In this document: positions 47,145 through 56,571 of the stretch, one piece after another
Layout of the letters: every line of letters starts with the position of its first letter
Numbering within the stretch: position 1 is the first letter of the stretch
DNA from: Paenacidovorax caeni
Lineage (GTDB): Bacteria; Pseudomonadota; Gammaproteobacteria; Burkholderiales; Burkholderiaceae_C
NCBI RefSeq assembly: GCF_001298675.1
Contig: NZ_CYIG01000014.1
Span: 1-64,000, forward strand
Length of the DNA: 64,000 nt
Reading direction: 5' to 3'
Translations under genes and position numbers: made by a program
The notes under the pieces: generated by a model
What the model was told of the DNA's origin: nothing
What the model saw: only the letters and a program-made list of their open reading frames with translations
Database searches by the model: none

Positions 47145-47825
47145 ATGAGCCGCACCTTCCGCATCGCCCCTTCGATCCTCTCAGCCGATTTCGCCCGCCT
47201 GGGCGAAGAAGTGAAAAACGTCGTAGCCGCCGGCGCCGACTGGATTCATTTCGACGTGATGGACAACCACTACGTGCCCAACCTGACCTTCGGCCCCATG
47301 GTTTGCCAGGCACTCAAGCCCCATGCCGTATTGCCCGACGGCCGCCCTGCGCCCATCGACGTGCACCTGATGGTGCAGCCGGTGGATGCGCTGGCAGCGG
47401 CCTTCGCCGAGGCGGGGGCGGACCTGATCAGTTTCCATCCTGACGCCTCGCTGCACGTGCACCGCAGCATTCAGGCCATCAGGGCGCAGGGCTGCAAGGC
47501 TGGGCTGACGTTCAACCCGGCCGCGCCGCTGGACGTGCTGGACTGGGTGATCGAGGACATCGACCTGATCCTGCTGATGAGCGTCAACCCCGGCTTTGGC
47601 GGGCAGAGCTTTATCGACAGCACGCTGCGCAAAATCGAGGCTGCGCGCAAGCGCATCGACGCCTCGGGCAAGGACATCCGCCTGGAGGTGGACGGCGGCA
47701 TCAAGGTGGACAACATCCGCCGCGTGGCCGACGCCGGCGCAGACACGTTCGTGGCGGGCAGCGCCATTTTCGGCAAGCCCGACTACAAGGCGGTGATCGA
47801 CGCCATGCGCGCGCAACTGGCCTGA
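47145..47825 (+). CDS. rpe: Ribulose-phosphate 3-epimerase
   Basis: A 226-residue TIM-barrel enzyme interconverting ribulose-5-P and xylulose-5-P. Visible are [16 protein letters not shown], the metal and catalytic strands [19 protein letters not shown] and [25 protein letters not shown] and the catalytic Asp strand [11 protein letters not shown]. Length is standard. No Shine-Dalgarno is seen and the promoter puts the start site at the ATG, so the message may be leaderless. It is divergent from apaG. Confidence 0.96.
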   Translation: MSRTFRIAPSILSADFARLGEEVKNVVAAGADWIHFDVMDNHYVPNLTFGPMVCQALKPHAVLPDGRPAPIDVHLMVQPVDALAAAFAEAGADLISFHPDASLHVHRSIQAIRAQGCKAGLTFNPAAPLDVLDWVIEDIDLILLMSVNPGFGGQSFIDSTLRKIEAARKRIDASGKDIRLEVDGGIKVDNIRRVADAGADTFVAGSAIFGKPDYKAVIDAMRAQLA

Positions 47826-47854
47826 CCGCCATCTGGGCGGCGGCGCACCACCGT

Positions 47855-48232
47855 TTACGGCACGGTTCTGGTGGTGGTGGTCGTGAGTTCGCGCAGCAGC
47901 CCGCCCCCTTCGACGGAGCCGCCCACCGTGGCGCGGCTGCCCATGCGGGCCTGGCATTCCGCCTTGTCCTGCGGGGTCTTGAACGCATCGCAGCGCGCCA
48001 GTGCGTTGCGCTCGTAGGTGCTGGCGTCCATGCTGCTCAGGTCGCCGCTGCGTGCCGCCTGGGCGGCTGCGCCAGCTTCGCGCTCGCAGGCGCTGCGGCT
48101 TTCCTCGGGCAGGCGGGCGCACGCGGCGCGCTCCTGCTGCAATGCGCTCGGGGCCTGGTTGGCAGCGAAGGCTGCGCTGCTGCACAGCAGCATGGCGGCG
48201 CCCATGAGCGCCGGGAGGCGTGACAAGGTCAT
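47855..48232 (-). CDS. Small secreted hypothetical protein
   Basis: A 125-residue protein with a signal peptide (MTLSRLPALMGAAMLLCSSA, cleavage near AFA). The mature part is hydrophilic with four Cys (ERAACARLPEESRSACEREA, LARCDAFKTPQDKAECQARM) spaced as two pairs, followed by a GGSVEGGGLLRE linker and a TTTTTRTVP tail. The Cys-pair layout suggests disulfides in the periplasm. AAGGAG lies 9 nt upstream of the ATG. I do not recognise a named family. It converges with rpe and is divergent from gph. Confidence 0.75.
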   Translation of the reverse strand: MTLSRLPALMGAAMLLCSSAAFAANQAPSALQQERAACARLPEESRSACEREAGAAAQAARSGDLSSMDASTYERNALARCDAFKTPQDKAECQARMGSRATVGGSVEGGGLLRELTTTTTRTVP

Positions 48233-48371
48233 GGCATGAACTCCTTGAAGTGACGGAAAGACGCTACAAGCATAGGCCGGCCCGCGCGGAATGGGGCCGA
48301 TGCCACTATTTTTTACCGCCTCAGTCCGGGCATGCCGATCCCGGGCGCGGGCATTGCGAAAGGTGAGCGAA

Positions 48372-49091
48372 ATGACGGATGGCAGCAACGCAGCGGGCGC
48401 CCTGGTGGCGGGTGTGGACGCGGCGATGATCGACCTCGACGGCACCCTGGTCGATACCCTGGGCGATTTCACCGAGGCGCTGGGCCGCATGCTGGCCGAC
48501 CTGGGCCTGCCCGCCATCGGTGCGGCGCAGGTCGAGACCATGGTGGGCAAGGGCTCAGAGCACTTGCTGCGTTCGGTGCTGAATCACGTTCTAGGCCAGG
48601 ACCAGCAAGCGCCAGCAGCTACGAAAGTGGAAGCACTCTACCCCCAGGCGTGGGCGCGCTACCAGCACCATTACCAGGCCATCAACGGCCACCATGCGCA
48701 GGTTTATCCCGGTGCGCGCGAGGGGCTGCAGGCGCTGCGTGCGGCGGGCCTGCAGCTGGCCTGCCTGACCAACAAGCCCCAGGCCTTTGCCGAGCAGCTG
48801 CTGCGCGCCAAGGGGCTGGACGGCTTTTTCCAGCATGTTTTTGGCGGTGATGCCTTTGCGCGCAAGAAGCCCGATCCGTTGCCGCTGCTCAAAACCTGCG
48901 AGGCCTTGGGCACGGCGCCCGCGCGCACGCTCATGGTGGGCGACTCGCGCAACGATGCACAGGCCGCGCGTGCCGCGGGCTGCCCGGTGGTGCTGGTGGG
49001 CTATGGCTACAACCACGGCGAGCCGGTGCGGCAGGTGGATGCCGACGGCTTCGTTGACGCGCTGACCGAGCTGCTGCCTTGCGCCTGTTGA
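48372..49091 (+). CDS. gph: Phosphoglycolate phosphatase (HAD family)
   Basis: A 239-residue HAD hydrolase: motif I DLDGTLVDTLGDF with both catalytic Asp, motif II LACLTNKPQAFAEQLL, motif III Lys in FARKKPDPLPLL and motif IV MVGDSRNDAQAARAAGCP. It detoxifies 2-phosphoglycolate. The cap domain carries an in-frame, inverted copy of the window-wide repeat (48583-48630, residues ~71-86, encoding about VLGQDQQAPAATKVE). AAGGTGAG precedes the ATG by about 5 nt. It lies 546 bp after rpe with the small secreted gene on the opposite strand between. Confidence 0.92.
   Translation: MTDGSNAAGALVAGVDAAMIDLDGTLVDTLGDFTEALGRMLADLGLPAIGAAQVETMVGKGSEHLLRSVLNHVLGQDQQAPAATKVEALYPQAWARYQHHYQAINGHHAQVYPGAREGLQALRAAGLQLACLTNKPQAFAEQLLRAKGLDGFFQHVFGGDAFARKKPDPLPLLKTCEALGTAPARTLMVGDSRNDAQAARAAGCPVVLVGYGYNHGEPVRQVDADGFVDALTELLPCAC
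48583..48630 (-). repeat. Short repeat copy inside gph (opposite strand)
   Basis: On the minus strand: CACTTTCGTAGCTGCTGGCG, CTTGCTGGTCCTGGCCTAGA, ACGTGATT. The left core AGCTGCTGGCGCTTGCTGG is clear; the right half is degenerate. It is translated in the reverse direction inside the cap domain. Confidence 0.55.
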
Positions 49092-49130
49092 CGGCCTTTG
49101 CAGGGGGGCGTTGCACCGCAAAGGCGTCAA
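49088..49130. terminator. Long hairpin between convergent gph and GGDEF-EAL genes
   Basis: TTGACGGCCTTTGC (49088-49101) pairs with GCAAAGGCGTCAA (49118-49130) apart from one bulged base, with a 16-nt loop. It includes the gph stop codon. There is no strong T tract, so it may be a symmetric transcription barrier rather than a standard terminator. Confidence 0.5.
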
Positions 49131-49154
49131 AGATCGTGGACAGGCTCTACGGGG

Positions 49155-52007
49155 TTACACGTTCTTCTGCCCCGCCAGGCTCTCGCGCAGCCTTTCGGTG
49201 AATTCGCTGGCGGGCACGGGCCGGCAATACCAGTAGCCCTGTCCGTAGTCGCAGCCCGCTTCGTGCAGGATTTCGTGCTGCTCCTGCGTCTCCACGCCCT
49301 CGGCCACGACGTGGATGCCGAGCTGGTGCGCCATGACGATGATGGCCTGGCACAGCACGGTGTCGTCCGAGCCGCGCGTGAGGTGGCTGACGAAGCTGCG
49401 GTCGATCTTGATGTAGTCGATGTCGAAGCGCTTGAGGTAGGAAAGCGAGGAGTAGCCGGTGCCGAAGTCGTCCAGCGCCAGCTGGATGTTGGCTTTTTGC
49501 AGTGCCTGCAGCTTGGCGTCGGCTTCCTTGCCCGCCTCTAGCAACACGCGTTCGGTGATCTCGACGACCAGGGCGGAGCCGGGCAGCTGCAGTGCGTCCA
49601 GGCGTGCAATCCAGTCCTGCACGCTTTGCTCGCTCGCGTGCAGTTGCACGGGCGAGACGTTGACGCTCAGCTCGAAGGCGGGCGCGAGCATGGTGCGCCA
49701 CTGCGCCACCTGCTGCGCGGCCTGCTGGAACACCCAGTCGCCCAGCGGCACGATCAGGCCCGACTCCTCGGCCAGCGCGATGAATTCGCCCGGGCTGACC
49801 ACGCCGCGCAGCGGCTGGTTCCAGCGGATGAGTGCTTCGGCCTTGACGATGCGGCCGCTGGCGATTTCCACGATGGGCTGGTAGTGCAGCTCGAATTCCT
49901 GCCCGTCCAGCCCCTGCTGCAGGTCGCGCAGCAGCAGGCGTCGGTTCTGCGCTTCCTGCTCCATGGGCGGCGTGAACTCGCAAAACTGGTTGCGCCCCTT
50001 TTCCTTGGCTGCATACATCGCCAGGTCGGCGTGCTTGAGCAGGTCCACGCCGTCGTGGCCGTCGCGCGGGTAGAAGGTCAGCCCGGCGCTGACCGAGATG
50101 TGCACGGTGTTGCTGCCCAGTTCGTAGGGTTGGGCCACGGCGTGCAGCACCTTGCGGCAGATGGGGTGCGCGTCCACCGCATGGCTCAGATCCTGCAGGA
50201 TGAGCGTGAACTCATCGCCGCCCAGGCGCGCCACCAAGTCGGTGCTGCGCACGCAGGACTGCAGGCGGCGTGCCACCTGGCGCAGCAGCTCGTCGCCCTC
50301 ATCGTGGCCGAAGGTGTCGTTCACTTCCTTGAAGAAATCCAGGTCCAGGAACACCAGTGCGAACGGCTTGCCGCTCTGGCGTGCCCGCTCCATGCTGTGC
50401 AGCAGGTTCTGCTGGAACATCTGCCGGTTGGGCAGCTGGGTTAGGTGGTCGTAGTGCGCCTGGTGCCAGATCGAGGCCTCGGCCCGGCGCTGCTCTGTCA
50501 CATCGGAAAACAGGCCGATGTGGCAGTTCACGCTGCCGTCCTCGTTGTACGAGGTGTTGATGGTCAGCCGCTCGATGTACTCCTCGCCGTTCTTGCGCCG
50601 GTTGCAGATATCGCCGCTCCACGTCCCACTCTCGCGCAGGCTGGTCCACAGGGCCTGGTAGAAGGCGCGGTCCTGGCGGCCCGAGCTGAGAACGTTCAGG
50701 CGCCGACCAATGATTTCGTGCGCTGCGTAGCCGGTGACGGCGGTGAACGCCGGGTTCAGATCCTGCACCACGCCCTGGGCGTCGGTCACCACCATGGCCT
50801 CGGTGGTGTGCTGGTAGACCAGCGCCGCACGGCGCGCCGAGGCCTCGGCGCGCTTGCGCTCGGTGATGTCCATCATCATGCCGATGATGGCCGGGCGGCC
50901 CTGGAACGTCATGACGGAGCCGAAGATCTCGACCTCGAACGTCGTGCCGTCGGCGCGCAGCAAGGTGCGCTCGTAGCGCGCGCTGTGCACCAGGCCGTGC
51001 AGACGCTCCAGCACGCGCCGGCGCACCTCCACATAGGCCTCGGGCGGGAACAGGCGCGCCAGCGCGAAGCCGCCGGCCAGCGTCTCGCGTGGGTAGCCGG
51101 TCATGCGTGCCAGCTGTTCGTTGGCGTAGAGGATGTCCAGTTTCTCGTCGAGCATGTAGATGCCCGCCACCTCGTTCTCGGCCAGGCCGTTGAACATGGC
51201 CTGCATCTGCGCCAGCGCGGTGCGCTCCTGGGCCACGTCGTGCAGCAGCTGGTGGATGTGCGCGGCCGAGTTGTCCAGCGCCCGTGCCAGCTCGCCCAGC
51301 TCGTCGCTGCTGGAGAACGGTACACGCGTGCCGTAGTTGCCCTGGGCCATCTCACGGCATTGGCGCGTGAGGATGTGGATGGGCCGTAGCACGCGCCGCG
51401 CCAGCAGCGCGTAGCCCAGCGCGAGCAGCAGCACGTCGAGCGCGAACAGCGCCATGCTGCTGTACAGCGCGCGCTGGTGCGTGGTTTCGGCGAAGCGTAC
51501 GAGCTGGTCGAGCAGCGATTCGGTTTGTTCAAGCAGCGCGTTGCCCGTGGCGACGGCCTGCTCGATCTGGGCGCCGCCCGCCGCCAGCGGGGCCTGGCGC
51601 AGCGCGTCGATGGCCTGGCGGTAGCGCTGCCAGCTGGCGTGCAGGGTTTGCAGCATGGGGCGCAGTTGCGCGTCGAGCGGCTGGACCTGCATGCCGTGGG
51701 CGCTGCCGCCGTCGCGCAACGTGGCGTAGGTGGCCTCGAACGCGGCGTAGTGTTCCTCGGCAGCGGGCCACTGGCCCTCGGGGTGCTCGCGCGCGGCCAG
51801 GGCCTCCAGTCCGATGCGCTGGCTCAGCATGCGCATCTTCCCCGCCATGTTGACGGTGGCCGCCAGGTTGTCGGAGCGGCGCAGCAGCACCTGGATGGTG
51901 ACGACGTTGCCCACGGCCAGCAGGGCCACCAGGAGCGCCGCCCATAGCGCCTTGCGCCGGAGCGTGCGCGGCCAGGGCAGCAAATGGTGTAGGGAGGAAA
52001 GGCTCAT
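49155..52007 (-). CDS. GGDEF-EAL protein with PilJ-type sensor, HAMP and two PAS domains
   Basis: A 950-residue inner-membrane protein: helix 1 (~20-40), PilJ_N/nitrate-sensor-like region with NMAGKMRMLSQRIGLEA, helix 2 (~180-205), HAMP (ILTRQCREMAQGNYGTRVPF), PAS 1 (NGLAENEVAGIYMLDEKLDI), PAS 2 (TEAMVVTDAQGVVQDLNPAF), GGDEF with intact RLGGDEF (~595) and EAL with KAEALIRW (~722), [14 protein letters not shown] and VVAEGVET. Both activities look possible. The R-M-LSQR motif in the sensor is shared with NarX/PilJ-like domains that detect small anions, but its ligand is unknown. Confidence 0.88.
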   Translation of the reverse strand: MSLSSLHHLLPWPRTLRRKALWAALLVALLAVGNVVTIQVLLRRSDNLAATVNMAGKMRMLSQRIGLEALAAREHPEGQWPAAEEHYAAFEATYATLRDGGSAHGMQVQPLDAQLRPMLQTLHASWQRYRQAIDALRQAPLAAGGAQIEQAVATGNALLEQTESLLDQLVRFAETTHQRALYSSMALFALDVLLLALGYALLARRVLRPIHILTRQCREMAQGNYGTRVPFSSSDELGELARALDNSAAHIHQLLHDVAQERTALAQMQAMFNGLAENEVAGIYMLDEKLDILYANEQLARMTGYPRETLAGGFALARLFPPEAYVEVRRRVLERLHGLVHSARYERTLLRADGTTFEVEIFGSVMTFQGRPAIIGMMMDITERKRAEASARRAALVYQHTTEAMVVTDAQGVVQDLNPAFTAVTGYAAHEIIGRRLNVLSSGRQDRAFYQALWTSLRESGTWSGDICNRRKNGEEYIERLTINTSYNEDGSVNCHIGLFSDVTEQRRAEASIWHQAHYDHLTQLPNRQMFQQNLLHSMERARQSGKPFALVFLDLDFFKEVNDTFGHDEGDELLRQVARRLQSCVRSTDLVARLGGDEFTLILQDLSHAVDAHPICRKVLHAVAQPYELGSNTVHISVSAGLTFYPRDGHDGVDLLKHADLAMYAAKEKGRNQFCEFTPPMEQEAQNRRLLLRDLQQGLDGQEFELHYQPIVEIASGRIVKAEALIRWNQPLRGVVSPGEFIALAEESGLIVPLGDWVFQQAAQQVAQWRTMLAPAFELSVNVSPVQLHASEQSVQDWIARLDALQLPGSALVVEITERVLLEAGKEADAKLQALQKANIQLALDDFGTGYSSLSYLKRFDIDYIKIDRSFVSHLTRGSDDTVLCQAIIVMAHQLGIHVVAEGVETQEQHEILHEAGCDYGQGYWYCRPVPASEFTERLRESLAGQKNV

Positions 52008-52091
52008 GGTGGGGGCGGGCGCGCTCGGGCAAGCTAAACGAGCGGCGTGGCGCTAGCGTCGGGTTGCACGGTCAATGATTGCAAAAATCAT

Positions 52092-52167
52092 AGCTGCTAG
52101 CGCTTGCTAGGCCTTGTATTCAGATCAATATGTATCTGAAAACCAAGCGTAGCAAGCGCTGGCAGCT
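52092..52167. repeat. 76-nt hairpin made from two inverted short repeats
   Basis: AGCTGCTAGCGCTTGCTA (52092-52109) is inverted as TAGCAAGCGCTGGCAGCT (52150-52167), with one mismatch, and an inner TTCAGAT/ATCTGAA pair. This head-to-head arrangement makes a long, nearly perfect stem just after the stop of the next MCP (minus strand), where it probably terminates transcription. The central loop is AT-rich (CAATATGT). Confidence 0.75.
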
Positions 52168-52173
52168 CACTTT

Positions 52174-53934
52174 TTAGAAGCTCTCCCATTCATCGCTCGT
52201 GGCGGCGGGCGGGGCGGGCGGGGCGGGCCGGGCGGGTGGCGGTGCCAGGGCGGCCTTGGGCGCTGCAGGTGGTTTGGCGTGGGTGCGCACGGCCGGTGCT
52301 GGTGCAGCAGGGCGGGGTGCGGGCCGCACCGGCGGTCGCGCGGTGGACATGGCGGCGGATGAAACGGCAGACGCGGCGTGCGGTGCGGGTGCGGCGGCAC
52401 CCTGCGCGCCGGTGCGGAACGTGGCCACGGTGTTCACCAGCTGCAGGGCCTGCGTGTTGAGACCGCTGGCGGCGGCGGCCATTTCCTCGACCAGTGCGGC
52501 GTTTTGCTGCGTGGCCTGGTCCATCTGCGTGATGGCCTCGCCCACCTGGGCCACGCCTGCGCTTTGCTCGCGGCTGGCGGCGCTGATCTCGCCCATGATG
52601 TCGGTCACGCGGCGGATGGCGCTGACCACCTCGGTCATGGTCGTACCGGCCTTGTCGGCCAGGGCGCTGCCCTGCTCGACGCGTGCCACGCTGTCAGAGA
52701 TGAGGGTCTTGATCTCCTTCGCCGCCTCGGCGCTGCGGCCCGCGAGCTGGCGCACCTCGCCGGCCACCACGGCGAAGCCCCGGCCCTGCTCGCCAGCCCG
52801 CGCGGCTTCCACGGCGGCATTCAGTGCCAGGATGTTGGTCTGGAAGGCGATGCCGTCAATCACGCCAATGATGTCGGCGATCTTGTGGCTGCTGGCGTCG
52901 ATGTCGCGCATGGTGTGCACCACCTGCCCGACCACGCCCCCTGCCTGCTCGGCCACCTGCGTGGCGCTGAGGGCGAGCTGGTTGGCCTGCTGGGCGCTAT
53001 CGGCGTTCTGGCGCACGGTGGAGCCAAGCTGCTCCATGGAGGCTGCGGTCTGCTCCAGCGCGCTGGCCTGGCTCTCGGTACGCCCCGACAGGTCGTGGTT
53101 GCCCTGGGCAATTTCGCTGCTGGCGGTGGCTACGCTTTCGGCACCCTGGCGTACGTCGTGCACGATGTGCGCAATGCTGTCGCGCATGGCGCGGATGCCG
53201 TGCGTCACGCTGTTGTTGTCGCGCGTCGGCGGAATCTCGACGGTGAGGTCGCCGTTGGCGATGCTGTGCGTGATGGCGTTGAGCTGCGCGGGCTCGGCGC
53301 CGAGCTGGCGGAAGATGCTGTGCGCAATGATCCAGCTCACGGCCAGCAGCAGCAGCGCCAGCAGGGCGGTGATGCCGCCAGCCTGCGCCAGCCGCTTCAG
53401 GAACGTGCTTTGCACCGTATCGGTGTACACGCCCGAGCCGATGACCCAGCCCCAGGGCGCGAAACCCTTGACGTAGGAGACCTTCTCCACCGGTTTGTCG
53501 CTGCCGGGCTTGGGCCACAGGTAGGTGATGAAGCCTTCGCCCTGTCGCTTGACGATGTTCACGAACTCGACGAACAGCAGCTTGCCCGAGGGGTCCTTGT
53601 TGTTGCTCAAATCCTGCCCCTGCAGCTCGGGACGGATCGGGTGCATGAGCATGCGCGGCACCATGTCGTTGACCCAGAAGTATTCGTTGCCGCTGTAGCG
53701 CAGCGGTCGCAGGGTCTCCATGGCACGCTGCTGCGCCTCGGCATCGCTCATCTGGCCCTTGGCTGCCAGGGCGTGGTAGTGCACGGCGATGCCGTGCGCT
53801 GTCTCCACCACCTGGCGGACGTTGGCGGCACGTTCATCGAGCAGGAGACTGCGTTCCGAGACCATCATGCTGGCCAGCAGCGCCAGCATGGACAGCAGGG
53901 TCAGCGTGACCAGCGCGGCCAAGCGGCGCGTCAC
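52174..53934 (-). CDS. Methyl-accepting chemotaxis protein with sCache_2 sensor and CheR-docking tail
   Basis: A ~586-residue receptor: helix 1 (~7-27), single-Cache (sCache_2/cache_2) domain with [38 protein letters not shown] and [15 protein letters not shown], helix 2 (~190-210), HAMP, the hairpin tip [20 protein letters not shown], then a ~75-residue Pro/Ala-rich arm ending in EWESF, an xWxxF pentapeptide of the type that docks CheR/CheB. The annotated GTG at 53934 is 31 nt from AAAGGAG (53966-53972), and the preceding codons read K-Q-W-L-Y-Q-L-S in frame with no ATG; the proper start codon seems lost. Confidence 0.85.
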   Translation of the reverse strand: MTRRLAALVTLTLLSMLALLASMMVSERSLLLDERAANVRQVVETAHGIAVHYHALAAKGQMSDAEAQQRAMETLRPLRYSGNEYFWVNDMVPRMLMHPIRPELQGQDLSNNKDPSGKLLFVEFVNIVKRQGEGFITYLWPKPGSDKPVEKVSYVKGFAPWGWVIGSGVYTDTVQSTFLKRLAQAGGITALLALLLLAVSWIIAHSIFRQLGAEPAQLNAITHSIANGDLTVEIPPTRDNNSVTHGIRAMRDSIAHIVHDVRQGAESVATASSEIAQGNHDLSGRTESQASALEQTAASMEQLGSTVRQNADSAQQANQLALSATQVAEQAGGVVGQVVHTMRDIDASSHKIADIIGVIDGIAFQTNILALNAAVEAARAGEQGRGFAVVAGEVRQLAGRSAEAAKEIKTLISDSVARVEQGSALADKAGTTMTEVVSAIRRVTDIMGEISAASREQSAGVAQVGEAITQMDQATQQNAALVEEMAAAASGLNTQALQLVNTVATFRTGAQGAAAPAPHAASAVSSAAMSTARPPVRPAPRPAAPAPAVRTHAKPPAAPKAALAPPPARPAPPAPPAATSDEWESF

Positions 53935-54066
53935 GCTGAGTTGGTAAAGCCATTGCTTGGTATGTCTCCTTTGTTCTTTGAAACAATTGGAGACGAATAT
54001 AGACCACTTCCCCTGGAATGCACCATGAGGAACTGCCCAAGGCCCTTTTTTGCCCAGGGCAGTGTT

Positions 54067-55704
54067 TCAGGCGGATGACAGCTGCAGGTGGTGTGTCGGC
54101 GGCAGCACGGCGGGTGTGGACGCGCTGCCACGGACCTGCATGCCGCCCGTGGACTGCGCTTCCAGCGTGAACACAGCGACGGCGCGTACCAGTTCCCCCG
54201 CCTGGGTCTGCAGGCTGGCGGCGGCGGCGGCGCTTTGCTCCACCAGGGCCGCGTTCTGCTGGGTGGTCTGGTCCATTTGCGTGATGGCTTCGCCCACCTG
54301 GGCCACGCCGCTCGCCTGTTCTTTGCTGGCGGCGCTGATCTCGCCCATGATGTCGGTGACGCGGCGGATCGCGGTCACCACTTCCTCCATCGTGCCGCCA
54401 GCCTTGTCCACGAGCTGCGAGCCCTGTTCCACGCGCTCCACGCTGGCACCGATCAGGCCCTTGATTTCTTTTGCCGCATCAGCGCTGCGCTGCGCCAGGT
54501 TGCGCACCTCGCCGGCCACGACGGCGAAGCCGCGGCCCTGCTCCCCGGCCCGCGCAGCCTCGACGGCGGCGTTCAAGGCCAGGATGTTGGTCTGGAAGGC
54601 AATGCCGTCGATCACGCCGATGATGTCGGCGATGCGGCGGCTGGCGTCGTGGATGCCGCGCATCGTCTCCACCACCTGGGCCACCACCTCGCCACCCTGC
54701 GTCGCCACGTTGGAGGCATTGCGCGCGAGCTGGTTGGCCTGCTGAGCGTTGTCGGCGTTCTGGCGCACGGTGGAGCCGAGCTGCTCCATCGAGGCGGCGG
54801 TTTGCTGCAGGGCGCTGGCCTGGCTCTCGGTGCGTGCCGACAGGTCGTGGTTGCCATGGGCGATCTCGCTGCTGGCGGTCGCCACGCCCTCGGCGTTCTG
54901 GCGCACGTGGGCCACGGTGTCGGCCAAGCGCGCCTGCATGTGTGCCAGGGCCTGCAGCAGCTGGCCCGCCTCGTCGCGCTGCTGGGCAACGGCAATGCGC
55001 ATGCTCAGGTCACCCCGGGCGATGTTCTCTGCCGCCTGGATGCCCTGGCGTAGCGGCAGCGTGATGGAGCGCGTGGTCTGCCACGCCACCAGCGTGCCCA
55101 GGGCCAGTGCCGCCAGCGTGGCCAGGCCCAGCAGCCACAGGCTCTGGCTGGCCAGCGCGGCGTTGTCGGCCTGCGCCGCCTGTACCTGCGTGCCCATGTG
55201 CGCGCGCAGTTTGTCCAGCGCCTGCAGGTAGGCGTCGGCACGCGGGCGCAGGTCGCGATCGACCATGCCGGCAATGTCGGGCTCGCCGCCGCTGGAGGCG
55301 TGCCGGACCGTGTCGCGCTGCTCCTGGTAGGCCTGGCCAGACTTGGCAATCGCGTCAAGCAGTGCCTGGGCCTGGGGCGCCTGGGCAAGCAGTGCTTTGA
55401 TGCGCTGCTGTGTCTGCGCCGCCGCTTTGTCGGTGGCGGCCATGGCGGCTTCGAGTTGATCGACGTAGCCGCGGTCGATGGCTTTGAGCGCCGCCTCGGT
55501 GCGGACCCAGTTGAGCTGGATGCTGGTGGCCCACTCTTCCACCAGGGCCTGCTGCTCCATCTCGACGGTGGCGAGCCGCTGGGCGGACTGGTGCAGCGCG
55601 CTGATACGTGACTGCGCATACAGCACGATGGCGACCGTGATGCACAGGATGCTGCCAAACGCCACGCCCAGGCGCAGGCCTACTTTGAGGTTGCCGAGTT
55701 TCAT
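54067..55704 (-). CDS. Methyl-accepting chemotaxis protein with 4HB sensor
   Basis: A 545-residue receptor: helix 1 ([20 protein letters not shown], ~10-30), 4HB_MCP ligand domain with a Trp-containing [20 protein letters not shown], helix 2 (~190-210), HAMP, and signalling hairpin with [20 protein letters not shown]. The C-terminus ([20 protein letters not shown], then HHLQLSSA) has no CheR-docking motif. It lies 132 bp upstream of the Cache receptor on the same strand, but the gap contains the inverted repeat ACTGCCC...GGGCAGT (54034-54063), so read-through is uncertain. Ligand unknown. Confidence 0.9.
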   Translation of the reverse strand: MKLGNLKVGLRLGVAFGSILCITVAIVLYAQSRISALHQSAQRLATVEMEQQALVEEWATSIQLNWVRTEAALKAIDRGYVDQLEAAMAATDKAAAQTQQRIKALLAQAPQAQALLDAIAKSGQAYQEQRDTVRHASSGGEPDIAGMVDRDLRPRADAYLQALDKLRAHMGTQVQAAQADNAALASQSLWLLGLATLAALALGTLVAWQTTRSITLPLRQGIQAAENIARGDLSMRIAVAQQRDEAGQLLQALAHMQARLADTVAHVRQNAEGVATASSEIAHGNHDLSARTESQASALQQTAASMEQLGSTVRQNADNAQQANQLARNASNVATQGGEVVAQVVETMRGIHDASRRIADIIGVIDGIAFQTNILALNAAVEAARAGEQGRGFAVVAGEVRNLAQRSADAAKEIKGLIGASVERVEQGSQLVDKAGGTMEEVVTAIRRVTDIMGEISAASKEQASGVAQVGEAITQMDQTTQQNAALVEQSAAAAASLQTQAGELVRAVAVFTLEAQSTGGMQVRGSASTPAVLPPTHHLQLSSA

Positions 55705-55746
55705 TGCTTGCGGGGCCTGAGGCCGTAAAGAATGCAGTAAACGCGC

Positions 55747-56334
55747 TCAGGAGGCCTTGCCGAGCAAGGCGTCCTTGAGCTTCCAGTCGGCGGGCTGCGG
55801 GCCCAACCAGATGCCCATCAGGGCGTTGAAAAACTCGGGCTCCTTGAACGGTTCGCCCTGCACCTGGCCCTTGACGGTGAGTACGGTGCCGGTGCCGGGA
55901 ATCCAGTCGAGCATGAATTCCTCCCCTGGCAGCAGCTTCTTGTGCTCGGAGAAGATTTGGCTCATGCGCACGACGCCAGGCACGAGCTTGGAGAACGCGG
56001 CCCGGTCCATGTTGTCTTCCATGCCGCGCGAGAACAGCTTGCCCAGTTCCGCCGAGTCGATCTCGCGCAGCATCACGATGCGCATGCGCTTGGGGCCCTT
56101 GAGGGCCTGGATGTCCTGCGGCGTCTGCGCCTTCTTCTCCAGGTACAGACCTGCCGTGTAGACCTTGAACACCGCCTTGTAGCGGATGCCGGCGCCATTG
56201 AGCAGCAGGGGCTTGCCCTGCACGCTTGCCGCCTCCTCGTACTTCACGTCGGCCACGGTGGTCTGCGCCACGGCACTGCCACTGGCCAGCAACGCGGCCC
56301 CCGCGATGACGATGCAATGCCGAAGGAATTTCAT
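55747..56334 (-). CDS. Exported chalcone-isomerase-like protein
   Basis: A 195-residue protein with signal peptide MKFLRHCIVIAGAALLASGS...AVAQ. The mature domain has the bacterial CHI-like pattern: VKYEEAASVQGKPLLLNGAG, YKAVFKVYTAGLYLEKKAQT, GPKRMRIVMLREIDSAELGK, FMLDWIPGTGTVLTVKGQ. Bacterial homologues do not make flavonoids and are suspected of binding fatty acids; function unknown. AAGGAG lies 9 nt before the ATG. It is 42 bp downstream of the MCP start region on the same strand. Confidence 0.85.
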   Translation of the reverse strand: MKFLRHCIVIAGAALLASGSAVAQTTVADVKYEEAASVQGKPLLLNGAGIRYKAVFKVYTAGLYLEKKAQTPQDIQALKGPKRMRIVMLREIDSAELGKLFSRGMEDNMDRAAFSKLVPGVVRMSQIFSEHKKLLPGEEFMLDWIPGTGTVLTVKGQVQGEPFKEPEFFNALMGIWLGPQPADWKLKDALLGKAS

Positions 56335-56487
56335 ACCCGACTCCTTAAAATAGAACGATCGTGCGTTTCTAATTGTTGCTGCGTCGGGCGCAAGCCGCAA
56401 CAGGGTTTTCGAGCAGTCGGTGTCGCTTTGGCGTGACGGCGCGCCCGCTGCCCTCAGGGGTGGGGCGGCTTTGCTACACTTTCGCCC

Positions 56488-56571
56488 ATGTTCATCCACC
56501 ATGCGTTCGTTACAGGTTGTGCAGACCGGGGAGCCTGGCCCTGGCGCAAGCCTGCTTGCCTGAACGCCTGA
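56488..56571 (+). CDS. Candidate trpE leader peptide (Trp-Pro-Trp)
   Basis: A 27-codon frame, MFIHHAFVTGCADRGAWPWR plus KPACLNA, ends 119 bp before trpE. It contains Trp17-Pro-Trp19 (TGGCCCTGG), rare density for this genome and expected of a transcription attenuator that measures charged tRNA-Trp. Just after the Trp codons a short hairpin GGC-GCAAGC-CT-GCTTGCC (56542-56559) and later CTGGG-CGCTT-CCCAG (56577-56591) are possible alternative structures. No U-tract terminator is clear, so the attenuation mechanism is only inferred. Confidence 0.45.
   Translation: MFIHHAFVTGCADRGAWPWRKPACLNA

Noticed and set aside
53834-54040. 68-codon minus-strand frame beginning upstream of the Cache receptor as a separate gene
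   Set aside because: It has no domain and mainly overlaps the receptor in another frame; its ATG is noted only in the context of the lost start codon.
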